A stretch of DNA of 7,822 nucleotides, from contig JBHIBR010000069.1 of NCBI GenBank assembly GCA_046759145.1, positions 1 to 7,822 on the forward strand. Direction: 5' to 3'. The position numbers were made by a program, and so were the translations under genes. This DNA comes from JBHIBR01 sp046759145 [NCBI: Nitrospinota bacterium]. Lineage in GTDB: Bacteria; UBA8248. The stretch's first letter is position 1. The number at the start of each line of letters is the position of its first letter. The notes under the pieces are model-generated. The model was not told where the DNA came from and did no database searches. It saw nothing but the letters and a program-made list of their open reading frames with translations. This document shows, one piece after another, positions 1-7,822 of the stretch.

Positions 1-269
1 GCTATCCTATTTCCTACCTGCGCGCCCCACATGCTAATAGGGCCCTCACCCGGCACGAGTGCGACGTTCCCGCCTGGGCAATGCGGGAGGACCTGGGCTC
101 CGCTCCACGCTCTCACGCTCGCGAAGCACATATACCCTTGAGAGCGTCCGAGCGTCCCCAGCACGCCCCTCTCGGCGCGGTAGAGGCCCCAGGATGGCCG
201 AACGAGGGCGGACGATGCCTTTTGGGTACCGAAGGCCTTTTGGGGCCCCCAGCACGGGCACGAGGGGAA
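1..269. other. Region with no convincing gene
   Basis: Apart from the doubtful frame above, neither strand shows a recognisable protein or RNA gene. Two small structures are visible: a 10-base direct repeat GCCTTTTGGG at 217-226 and 235-244 (18-base period), and a 9-base inverted repeat ACGCTCTCA / TGAGAGCGT at 107-115 and 139-147. Neither has an assigned role. Confidence 0.5.
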
Positions 270-273
270 TCAT
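46..273 (-). CDS. Doubtful small ORF after the SDR fragment
   Basis: A 75-codon reading frame starts at ATG 273-271, overlapping the SDR-fragment stop as ATGA, and is preceded closely by GGAGGAG. The predicted peptide (MIPLVPVLGAPKGLRYPKG at its start) is rich in Arg and Pro, has no recognised domain, membrane helix or signal peptide, and its third codon positions show little of the G/C bias of the true genes in this window. The start context is the only argument for it. It may equally be chance in a GC-rich non-coding region. Confidence 0.15.
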   Translation of the reverse strand: MIPLVPVLGAPKGLRYPKGIVRPRSAILGPLPRREGRAGDARTLSRVYVLRERESVERSPGPPALPRRERRTRAG

Positions 274-587
274 GCTCCTCCTCTCATGGATCTGAGGGCC
301 TGATTTGAGCATCGGCACTTGTCACCACTTCGCGTATCGAAAGTTGGCAGCCGCTTGCACTCGATGAACGCCGCTGCAGCTCCCGACGCCGGTATCTGAC
401 TCAGACATTCGGAGGTCACCTCGGCCCCGGCCTGGCGGCATGCCTCCGCCGTGGCCCTCAAACCCTCGGCGTTACGCCCTCCGGCCAGGAAGAGAGCGCA
501 ACCTTCCGCTGCGAATCGTCGCGCAATGGCGGCGCCTATCCCCCATGACGCTCCCGTGATTACCGCCTTTTTTCCCTTCAGCCGCAT
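270..587 (-). pseudogene. Truncated short-chain dehydrogenase/reductase (N-terminal fragment)
   Basis: The first ~55 codons from the ATG at 587 encode the beginning of an NAD(P)-binding Rossmann fold: [18 protein letters not shown], with the family's TGxxxGIG cofactor motif at residues 11-18, then AAIARRFAAEG and a second strand reading LFLAGGRNAEGL. Complete SDR proteins are about 250 residues and carry NNAG, a catalytic Ser and YxxxK. None of these is present. After AGAEVTSE (near position 415) the reading frame continues to a TGA at 272-270 but no longer resembles the family, so the product would be only 105 residues. A deletion or rearrangement replacing the rest is more likely than a simple frameshift, because I see no downstream SDR motifs in the other minus-strand frames. 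Third codon positions are less GC-biased than in the ABC operon, consistent with decay or a different origin. Confidence 0.7.
395..405. repeat. Short palindrome near the SDR breakpoint
   Basis: TCTGA-C-TCAGA is an interrupted 5-bp palindrome lying about 10-25 bases beyond the point where SDR similarity fades. It may be chance; I note it because it marks a possible junction. Confidence 0.35.
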
Positions 588-793
<206 letters not shown>

Positions 794-804
794 ACCTACG
801 GCTT

Positions 805-810
805 ATCTAA
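805..810 (-). promoter_or_regulatory. -10 element of the tRNA-Pro promoter
   Basis: The minus strand reads TTAGAT, a three-of-six match to TATAAT keeping the first T and the final AT. It sits 11 bases before the tRNA 5' end, so transcription should begin just a few bases upstream of the mature tRNA. The spacing to the -35 makes this a plausible independent promoter. Confidence 0.5.
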
Positions 811-827
811 CACCCCGAGGCCCACCC

Positions 828-833
828 CGTCAA
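828..833 (-). promoter_or_regulatory. -35 element of the tRNA-Pro promoter
   Basis: The minus strand reads TTGACG, a five-of-six match to the sigma-70 consensus. It is followed after exactly 17 bases by a weaker -10 element (805-810), and it lies between the DUF4340 stop and the tRNA. Confidence 0.6.
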
Positions 834-874
834 GGGCCCATCGTCCCGCCCGCGGGGATCCTCCCGCCGCCGGA

Positions 875-2671
875 TCAGCTCGTCTCAGTCGGGAGAAGAG
901 CGGCAGCATCCTTGGGGAGGCTTCGCTCGAGGTTCTTCCGGTCCAGGAGGAGGACCGCCCCGGGCCGATGGGACATCTGGCCGAAGAGGAATTTGTCTGT
1001 GCCTCCTGAGGCCAAGGTGAAGGTGGGATAGGTTTTGTCGCCCTTCCCATACAGGATGACCTTGATGCGGGGCTTGGAGAAGTCATAGGGAGCGCCCGGG
1101 GCGGGTTTCACCTCTTTCTCATACTCCAGCTCCCGCAGGGCGTCCACCAGGTCGTTCACCTTGAGGGTGTCCGCCTTCCCCTTTTTCCCCCGGAGGAACC
1201 ACTCGAATTCGCGCCGCTCTAAGGAGAGCTTCTCCTTCGGCCACTCGATGGCGACCCGGGCGATGGCGTCCCGCTCCAGGCCATAGAGGCGCCGGTACTT
1301 GAGGTAAAAGGCGGTCTTCACGATCTTCTTGTAATCCGCCTGCCCCAGGGAGAAGAGCACCTTCTCCCCAGCCCGGCGACCATAGGCTCTCTTATCCTTG
1401 AGAGGACCCAGGGCAAACTCCAGGGGCTTCTTTTCCCCCTTCAGCACCACCCGCACCTGGGCCGCCGGGGATTGAAGCCCGTATCGGGAGAGGTCCGCTT
1501 CGGGATCATCTACGAAGCCCGTGGCCTTGGCCCACTTGATGTCCCACAGCACGTCGTCGATGTGCTGGTGGTCCCCCCGCGCCTGGAAGGGCTTGACAAT
1601 CTCCCAGCTCTTCTTTCCCCTGCGACGGATCTCCACCGTTTCCCGGGGGGTTTCGATCTCGAGCCGGGCGACCTCGTCCACATCGTAGTCGTAGACCTTC
1701 TTGTCCCGGATCTGGAAGGCGCTCTGCGGGAGGTCCTTGAAGAGCTCCTCGTTCACTTGAAACACGTTCGGCCGGTCCAACCGTTTGGCGAAGTAGAAAG
1801 TGCGCTTCTCCTTTTTCCCCCTCTCCTCCACCTCGCGCACCTCCGCCTTCCCGATGAGGAGCTCCAGGGCTCTCTTCGCGTCCTTGGGGAAGAACTGCAC
1901 GCGGTAGGCAGGCTCGGCCAGGCCGTAACGGGCGAGGTCCTTCGGGGCCTCCTCGACGAAGCGCTTCACCCGCCCGTCTGCGACCGCGCCGATGGCAGTT
2001 TCCACCTCGAAGCTATCCGCCGCGTAGCGGACGGGCTGCACCAGGTCCCATTTCTCCTTCCCCCGCTTGACCGCCTCGATGACCTTCCCGCCCTTGTGGA
2101 CGACCAGGCGCTGGACTTTGTCCGCCTTGAGGGGGAGGATGGTTTTGTCCCTGAGCCGGTAGAGCTCCCTGTCCAGCTTGTCCTTGAAGTCAGCGTCCAC
2201 GAGGAAGACGCGGCCCGAATCTGCCAGCTTGGCGTAGCGGTAGCTCTTCGTCGGGTTCTCGTCTCCCAGGAGCAGGGTCCGCACCTTTCCGCCCTGGAGG
2301 CCGACCTCGAGGGTGAAGGCGGGCTTCTCCAGGCCGAAGGTCTTGAGGTCCTCCACCTTCTTGCCGATGAGCCGCCCCTCTTGCAGGCCCGCCACCGCCC
2401 TGAGGATCCCCTCCACGGTCTGGGAGTCCGCCCGGGCGCGGAGGGGGCGCGAGAGCTCCCAGCGACCGTCCGAGCGCATCAGCTCGTAGGGCTCCTTGGC
2501 GCCCTTCCAGCTCACGCGCACGATCTCCGCCCGGCTTACCTGGCGGAGCACCCGGCTCGCCTCCTGGGCCGCCCGGCGGCGTTCCTCCCCCTCCTTCACG
2601 TCGAAGACGTAATAGACGAGGACCAGCAGCGCCAGCGCGCCGAGCAGGACGAGGTTCTTCCTCGGGCTCAT
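875..2671 (-). CDS. DUF4340 protein with four tandem repeats, membrane-anchored
   Basis: This is a protein of unknown function of the DUF4340 type, often found beside GldG-like ABC genes. The 598-residue product has a cytoplasmic MSPRK start and one hydrophobic helix (~6-23), then a soluble part likely outside the membrane. That part shows four related units, roughly 45-178, 181-326, 329-463 and 465-595. Three share a tryptophan motif: [15 protein letters not shown] (69-83), [15 protein letters not shown] (206-220) and [15 protein letters not shown] (354-368); the fourth has FEWFLRG (489-494 region). All four share a later element: [12 protein letters not shown] (112-123), [12 protein letters not shown] (249-260), [12 protein letters not shown] (397-408) and [12 protein letters not shown] (529-540). 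No catalytic residues are recognisable, so a binding or scaffolding role is possible. The protein is Lys/Arg-rich. The ATG overlaps the GldG-family stop by 4 bp; GGAGG lies 11 bases upstream, rather far, so translation may depend on coupling. Confidence 0.9.
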   Translation of the reverse strand: MSPRKNLVLLGALALLVLVYYVFDVKEGEERRRAAQEASRVLRQVSRAEIVRVSWKGAKEPYELMRSDGRWELSRPLRARADSQTVEGILRAVAGLQEGRLIGKKVEDLKTFGLEKPAFTLEVGLQGGKVRTLLLGDENPTKSYRYAKLADSGRVFLVDADFKDKLDRELYRLRDKTILPLKADKVQRLVVHKGGKVIEAVKRGKEKWDLVQPVRYAADSFEVETAIGAVADGRVKRFVEEAPKDLARYGLAEPAYRVQFFPKDAKRALELLIGKAEVREVEERGKKEKRTFYFAKRLDRPNVFQVNEELFKDLPQSAFQIRDKKVYDYDVDEVARLEIETPRETVEIRRRGKKSWEIVKPFQARGDHQHIDDVLWDIKWAKATGFVDDPEADLSRYGLQSPAAQVRVVLKGEKKPLEFALGPLKDKRAYGRRAGEKVLFSLGQADYKKIVKTAFYLKYRRLYGLERDAIARVAIEWPKEKLSLERREFEWFLRGKKGKADTLKVNDLVDALRELEYEKEVKPAPGAPYDFSKPRIKVILYGKGDKTYPTFTLASGGTDKFLFGQMSHRPGAVLLLDRKNLERSLPKDAAALLPTETS

Positions 2672-4335
2672 CGCAGGCGCCGCCTCCGGTAGTAGACGCC
2701 CCAGCCCGCCAGGAGCACCGCAGCCGGCAACACCACCACGGGAAACCAGAAGGCCATCCGGCCCTCCCGAGCCGTGATGAGAAGGGGCGAACCTCCTCTC
2801 TCCTTCGGGCGGATGGAGATGAGGCTCTCCTCCTCGGCCAGCCAGCTGATGGTGTTGAGGAAAAGGTCAAGGTTTCCCGAGAGGCCCAGGTTGCTGTTGT
2901 TGGCGAAGTCGGAGTCGCCGAAGACCACGAGCCGCGAGCGGACCTTCTTCTTCCGGGCCCCCTTCGGCTTCTCTTTCCGTTCCACCGTCACCACCACTCC
3001 CACCGGCACGGGCCCCTTTCGGTCCTTCTTCTCATCCAGGGCGGCTGTCCCCCGCTTGAGCTCGGCCAGATCCGTCTCCGCCCAGCTTCCAGGGCCCGTG
3101 GAGGCGAGGACGAGGCCGGAGAGGGTGAAGGGCTGCTCCTTTTTCTTCGCCTTCGCTTTGGCAGGTTGAGCCCCCTTGGGTTTCTCGCCTTTCTTTTCCT
3201 CTTCCTTGAAGTCCACCGAGCGGGCGACGGGCCAGAAGGAGGCGGCCCGGAAGTCCTGGGTGATCTTGTGGTCGGCATACTGGCTCACCACGGGCATCAA
3301 GTAGTCCGCCCCGAAGAGGCGACTCAGGCGATCCACGATGACGTCGTCGCCCACCAGGACGCGGTACTTGGCCAGGAAGGACTTCATGGAACGGTTGGCG
3401 TCGGGCTCGATGCCCCCCCCGAAGGGGGGGTCCAGCAGGAAGAGGGCGTTCCCGCCCCGGGCGATGTACTCCTCCACCATCGCGAGCTCGCCCGGGAGAT
3501 AGGCCTTCTTGGGGCCGCTCACCACCAGCACCGCCGCATCCTCGGGCACCTTGGCGGCCCGGGCCAGGAGGAGGGGTTTGACCTCGTAGTTCTCCTTCTC
3601 GATGGCCCGGCGGGCGTTGGAGTACCCTGTCTTGCCCACGTCCTCGAGGTCACTCTCCCCGTGGCCTTTCGCGAAATAGACCACCTTCTTCTTATCCGTG
3701 ATGACCTTCAGGAGGGCGTTGACAATGTCCTCTTCCTCAACGGAGAAGATCTTCTGTTCCTTCTTCCCGTGCTCCAGGACCAAGGTGCCGTACGAGGTTA
3801 CCTCGTAGCGCTTCGTGATCCCGGGCTCCCGGTCGGGGTCCACGAAGCGGAAGGTGAAGTTGCTGCTGTGGTAGGCGTACTTCTCGAGAACTTGCTTGAC
3901 GGGTGCGCGGTCCTCCTCGCGGACGAAGGCCGTGAGCCGCACGCGCTTCTTCTCGGCGTCGAGCCGCTTCAGAATCGCAACGGTCTGCGGCGCCAGGGTG
4001 TGTATGCCCCCTTTGGTGAGGTCCCACCGCTTGTAGTGGTTGAAGGAGAGGGCCTCCACCACCACTACGATGCCCAGGACGAGGAGCACCATCAGCGCCA
4101 CATTTGCCCCGGCGCGAGCCCAGCGCTTTTCCAATAGACTCCGGAGCTCCCCGTAGCCCAGGTAGATGGAGAGGAGGAGCAGGGCGGCCCCCGCGCTGAG
4201 CAAAAGCCCGGGAAGCAAGCCCACCTTGCCCCCGATGGCGTAGGCCAGGAGCCCCGCTACCAGGAGGACGGCTCCCAGGGCCGCCCCGTAGGGTTTGGAC
4301 GCCCGAATCCGGGCGAGGAGCTGGTCCCGGTCCAA
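2668..4335 (-). CDS. GldG-family auxiliary protein of an ABC transporter
   Basis: This is a membrane-anchored accessory subunit of the exporter, related to GldG, whose biochemical role is unknown. The 555-residue protein has three predicted helices at ~17-35, 39-58 and 77-95, then a large soluble region (~96-526), and a last helix (~527-547) followed by RRRRLR. The basic ends fit a cytoplasmic N- and C-terminus with the large region outside, which is my inference from the positive-inside rule. Family landmarks are RWDLTKGGIHTLAPQT (103-118), the GHGESD motif (224-229), VVSGPKKAYLPGE (271-283) followed by YIARGGNALFLLDPP, and VVFGDSDFANNSNL (470-483) before LNTISWLA. Two Lys-rich stretches (377-401 and 453-467) interrupt the second half and look like flexible insertions. 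The start is TTG. The stop overlaps the next gene's ATG as ATGA. Gliding is not implied, since no other gld genes are visible. Confidence 0.92.
   Translation of the reverse strand: MDRDQLLARIRASKPYGAALGAVLLVAGLLAYAIGGKVGLLPGLLLSAGAALLLLSIYLGYGELRSLLEKRWARAGANVALMVLLVLGIVVVVEALSFNHYKRWDLTKGGIHTLAPQTVAILKRLDAEKKRVRLTAFVREEDRAPVKQVLEKYAYHSSNFTFRFVDPDREPGITKRYEVTSYGTLVLEHGKKEQKIFSVEEEDIVNALLKVITDKKKVVYFAKGHGESDLEDVGKTGYSNARRAIEKENYEVKPLLLARAAKVPEDAAVLVVSGPKKAYLPGELAMVEEYIARGGNALFLLDPPFGGGIEPDANRSMKSFLAKYRVLVGDDVIVDRLSRLFGADYLMPVVSQYADHKITQDFRAASFWPVARSVDFKEEEKKGEKPKGAQPAKAKAKKKEQPFTLSGLVLASTGPGSWAETDLAELKRGTAALDEKKDRKGPVPVGVVVTVERKEKPKGARKKKVRSRLVVFGDSDFANNSNLGLSGNLDLFLNTISWLAEEESLISIRPKERGGSPLLITAREGRMAFWFPVVVLPAAVLLAGWGVYYRRRRLR
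3413..3430 (-). other. Very stable C7-UUCG-G7 hairpin inside the GldG-family gene
   Basis: In the transcript seven C residues (3430-3424), the loop UUCG (3423-3420) and seven G residues (3419-3413) form a perfect stem closed by a C(UUCG)G tetraloop, one of the most stable RNA hairpins known. It encodes the PPFGGG part of LLDPPFGGGIEP. The proline and glycine codons make much of it unavoidable, so it may be incidental, but the choice of C and G at every free position maximises it. Confidence 0.75.
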
Positions 4336-4339
4336 GGGT

Positions 4340-5105
4340 TCATCCCCTCCAGCGGTTGGACTCCAGGGAACGGAGGGTGAGGAAGAGGCTGAAGAAGGAG
4401 AGGTTCAGCAGGTAGACCATATCTCTCGTATCCACCATTCCCCGGAGGAAGCGGTCCAGGTGGTTGGCCAGCGCCACGTGGGAGAGCACCCGGCTCAGCA
4501 AGCCCCCACCCGCATAGCTGCTGGCGAAACCCAGCAGCCAGCTGATGAGCAAGACCCCGAAGGTCGCAGCCGCCGCCACGATCTGGTTCTGGGTGAGGGA
4601 AGAGATGAACACCCCCACCGCGATGAAGGCCGCACCCAGCAGGAATATCCCCAGGTAACTCGAGAAGATTGGCCCGGGCTCGGGCTCGCTGAAGAGGAAG
4701 ACGAACAGGAGATAGACCGAGGTCAGGGCGAGCATCAGGGCGAACACCGTCAGGGCCGCCAGATACTTGCCGAAAAGCACCTCGCCGTCCCGGATCGGGT
4801 AGGTCAGGAGGAGCTCCATCGTGCCCTGGCGCTTCTCCTCGCTGAAGAGCCGCATGGTCAACACGGGGATCATCAACAGGAGGACGACGCCCATGTTGGC
4901 GAACAGGGGTTCCACCACGAGGGAGGTGACATTCAAGCGCCCGGCGAGGGCGGGGTTCTGCATCCCCTGCATGCTGATGATGGAGAAGAACACAAAGGCG
5001 CTGTAGAAGAGGTAGCCCATGATGGCCAGGAAGATGGTGATGACCACGTAGGCGATGGGAGAGTAAAAGTAGGCGGCGAGCTCCCGCTTGTAGATGGCCC
5101 AGACG

Positions 5106-5113
<8 letters not shown>
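4340..5113 (-). CDS. ABC-2 type permease, GldF-like
   Basis: This is the membrane-spanning subunit of the exporter. The 257-residue product shows about six hydrophobic helices, near 20-44, 66-86, 113-140, 150-172, 176-197 and 231-249, which is normal for a full-length ABC-2 permease. The motif SEEKRQGTMELLLTYPI (91-107), between helices 2 and 3, is characteristic of GldF/NosY-like permeases and is thought to contact the ATPase. The N-terminus MRNVWAIYKRELAAYFYSP is also typical of the group. The GTG start lies inside the ATPase gene's end, giving an 8-bp overlap, and has AGGAGG six bases upstream. It is followed after 4 bp by the GldG-family gene, so ATPase, permease and auxiliary subunit are made together. 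Confidence 0.93.
4344..4350 (-). promoter_or_regulatory. Shine-Dalgarno site selecting the TTG start of the GldG-family gene
   Basis: The minus strand reads GGAGGGG at the very end of the permease gene, eight bases before TTG at 4335-4333. An ATG overlapping the permease stop (4343-4341) is in another frame and would give a short unrelated peptide, so TTG is the better start. Confidence 0.7.
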
Positions 5114-6062
<949 letters not shown>

Positions 6063-6092
6063 GAAAGGCTATCCCTCTTCACGAGATGCCTT

Positions 6093-6106
6093 GCCCCTTC
6101 TGGGGC
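6093..6106 (-). other. Small perfect hairpin before the ABC ATPase gene
   Basis: The transcript reads GCCCC-AGAA-GGGGC, a 5-bp stem with a 4-base loop, ending 30 bases before the GTG start of the ATPase. No U-run follows, so it is not a classical terminator. Whether it matters for translation or RNA stability is unknown. Confidence 0.4.
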
Positions 6107-6115
6107 TCAGCCGCA

Positions 6116-6161
6116 GCCGGGGCGGGGGGGCGCCGGGCCCCCCCCCCCCCCCCCCCCCGGC
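6116..6161 (-). other. GC-only hairpin in the groEL-ABC gap
   Basis: The arm 6116-6122 can pair with 6155-6161, and 6124-6130 with 6147-6153. This gives two 7-bp all-GC helices separated by a single mismatch (C-C on +, G-G on the transcript) with a 16-base loop. Pairing register is flexible because of the homopolymer. No U-tract follows on the minus strand, so it is not a standard intrinsic terminator. It might still attenuate groEL transcription or protect its 3' end. Confidence 0.5.
6138..6158. repeat. 21-base mononucleotide tract (C on +, G on -)
   Basis: There are 21 uninterrupted C residues on the + strand, read as G21 in the minus-strand transcript. The tract lies 15 bases after the groEL stop codon and 75 bases before the ABC ATPase start. 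It is flanked by more GC-only sequence. Runs this long are hypermutable and are also prone to miscounting in sequencing, so the exact length is uncertain. On the mRNA strand it could form a G-quadruplex, or the hairpin described at 6116-6161. Confidence 0.9.
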
Positions 6162-6172
6162 CGCCTGGGGTC

Positions 6173-7822
<1,650 letters not shown>

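Noticed and set aside
107-244. Small inverted and direct repeats considered as CRISPR or mobile-element ends
   Set aside because: There are only two copies of 9-10 bases, with no regular array, no transposase and no target duplication.
838-874. GC-rich inverted repeats after the DUF4340 stop considered as an intrinsic terminator
   Set aside because: Short palindromes such as CCCGCGGG occur, but no U-tract follows on the transcript strand, so termination here cannot be supported.
1472-2692. Long plus-strand open frame opposite the DUF4340 gene
   Set aside because: It is a by-product of GC-rich codon use on the other strand. Its translation is rich in His, Leu, Val, Asp and Glu without any domain, while the minus-strand frame has clear family repeats and operon context.
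3166-4137. Plus-strand open frame opposite the GldG-family gene
   Set aside because: It has no motifs and an odd composition, and the minus-strand frame is well supported.

Overview
The window is a GC-rich bacterial chromosome segment with strong G/C preference at third codon positions. It has a normal housekeeping character, apart from its low-coordinate end. All convincing genes lie on the minus strand, so transcription runs from high to low coordinates. Lineage cannot be fixed from this sequence alone. A canonical GroEL, a Gld-type ABC exporter and a DUF4340 protein would suit a Myxococcota/Deltaproteobacteria-like, Acidobacteriota-like or Methylomirabilota/Rokubacteria-like genome; this is inference only.

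Layout in transcription order. Positions 7804-6173 hold a complete groEL with a near-perfect Shine-Dalgarno sequence. Its promoter, and any groES, lie outside the window. A 110-bp gap follows, containing an extreme 21-base homopolymer (C on +, G on the mRNA strand) that can fold into a GC hairpin. Next comes a tightly packed four-gene operon: a GldA-like ABC ATPase (6062-5106), an ABC-2/GldF-like permease (5113-4340), a GldG-family membrane-anchored protein (4335-2668) and a DUF4340 protein made of four tandem repeats (2671-875). The genes overlap by 8 bp, are spaced by 4 bp, and overlap by 4 bp, so translational coupling is likely. A tRNA-Pro(GGG) gene (793-717) follows, with its own recognisable promoter in the gap after the DUF4340 gene.

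The four ABC genes probably form one envelope complex. The ATPase dimer powers the six-helix permease, while the GldG-like and DUF4340 proteins are anchored by N-terminal helices and expose large domains outside the cytoplasmic membrane. The related GldAFG proteins are needed for gliding in Flavobacterium, but no other gliding gene is visible here and the substrate is unknown.

The last 716 bp, beyond the 3' end of the tRNA, look eroded. They contain the first ~55 codons of a short-chain dehydrogenase/reductase, which then lose family similarity, and a stretch with no convincing gene. A truncated gene beside a tRNA 3' end suggests a past rearrangement, but no integrase or duplicated tRNA end is present.

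I did not find a clearly new defence or mobile system. The best leads are the four-repeat DUF4340 protein and its exporter, the 21-base homopolymer, and the broken region after the tRNA.
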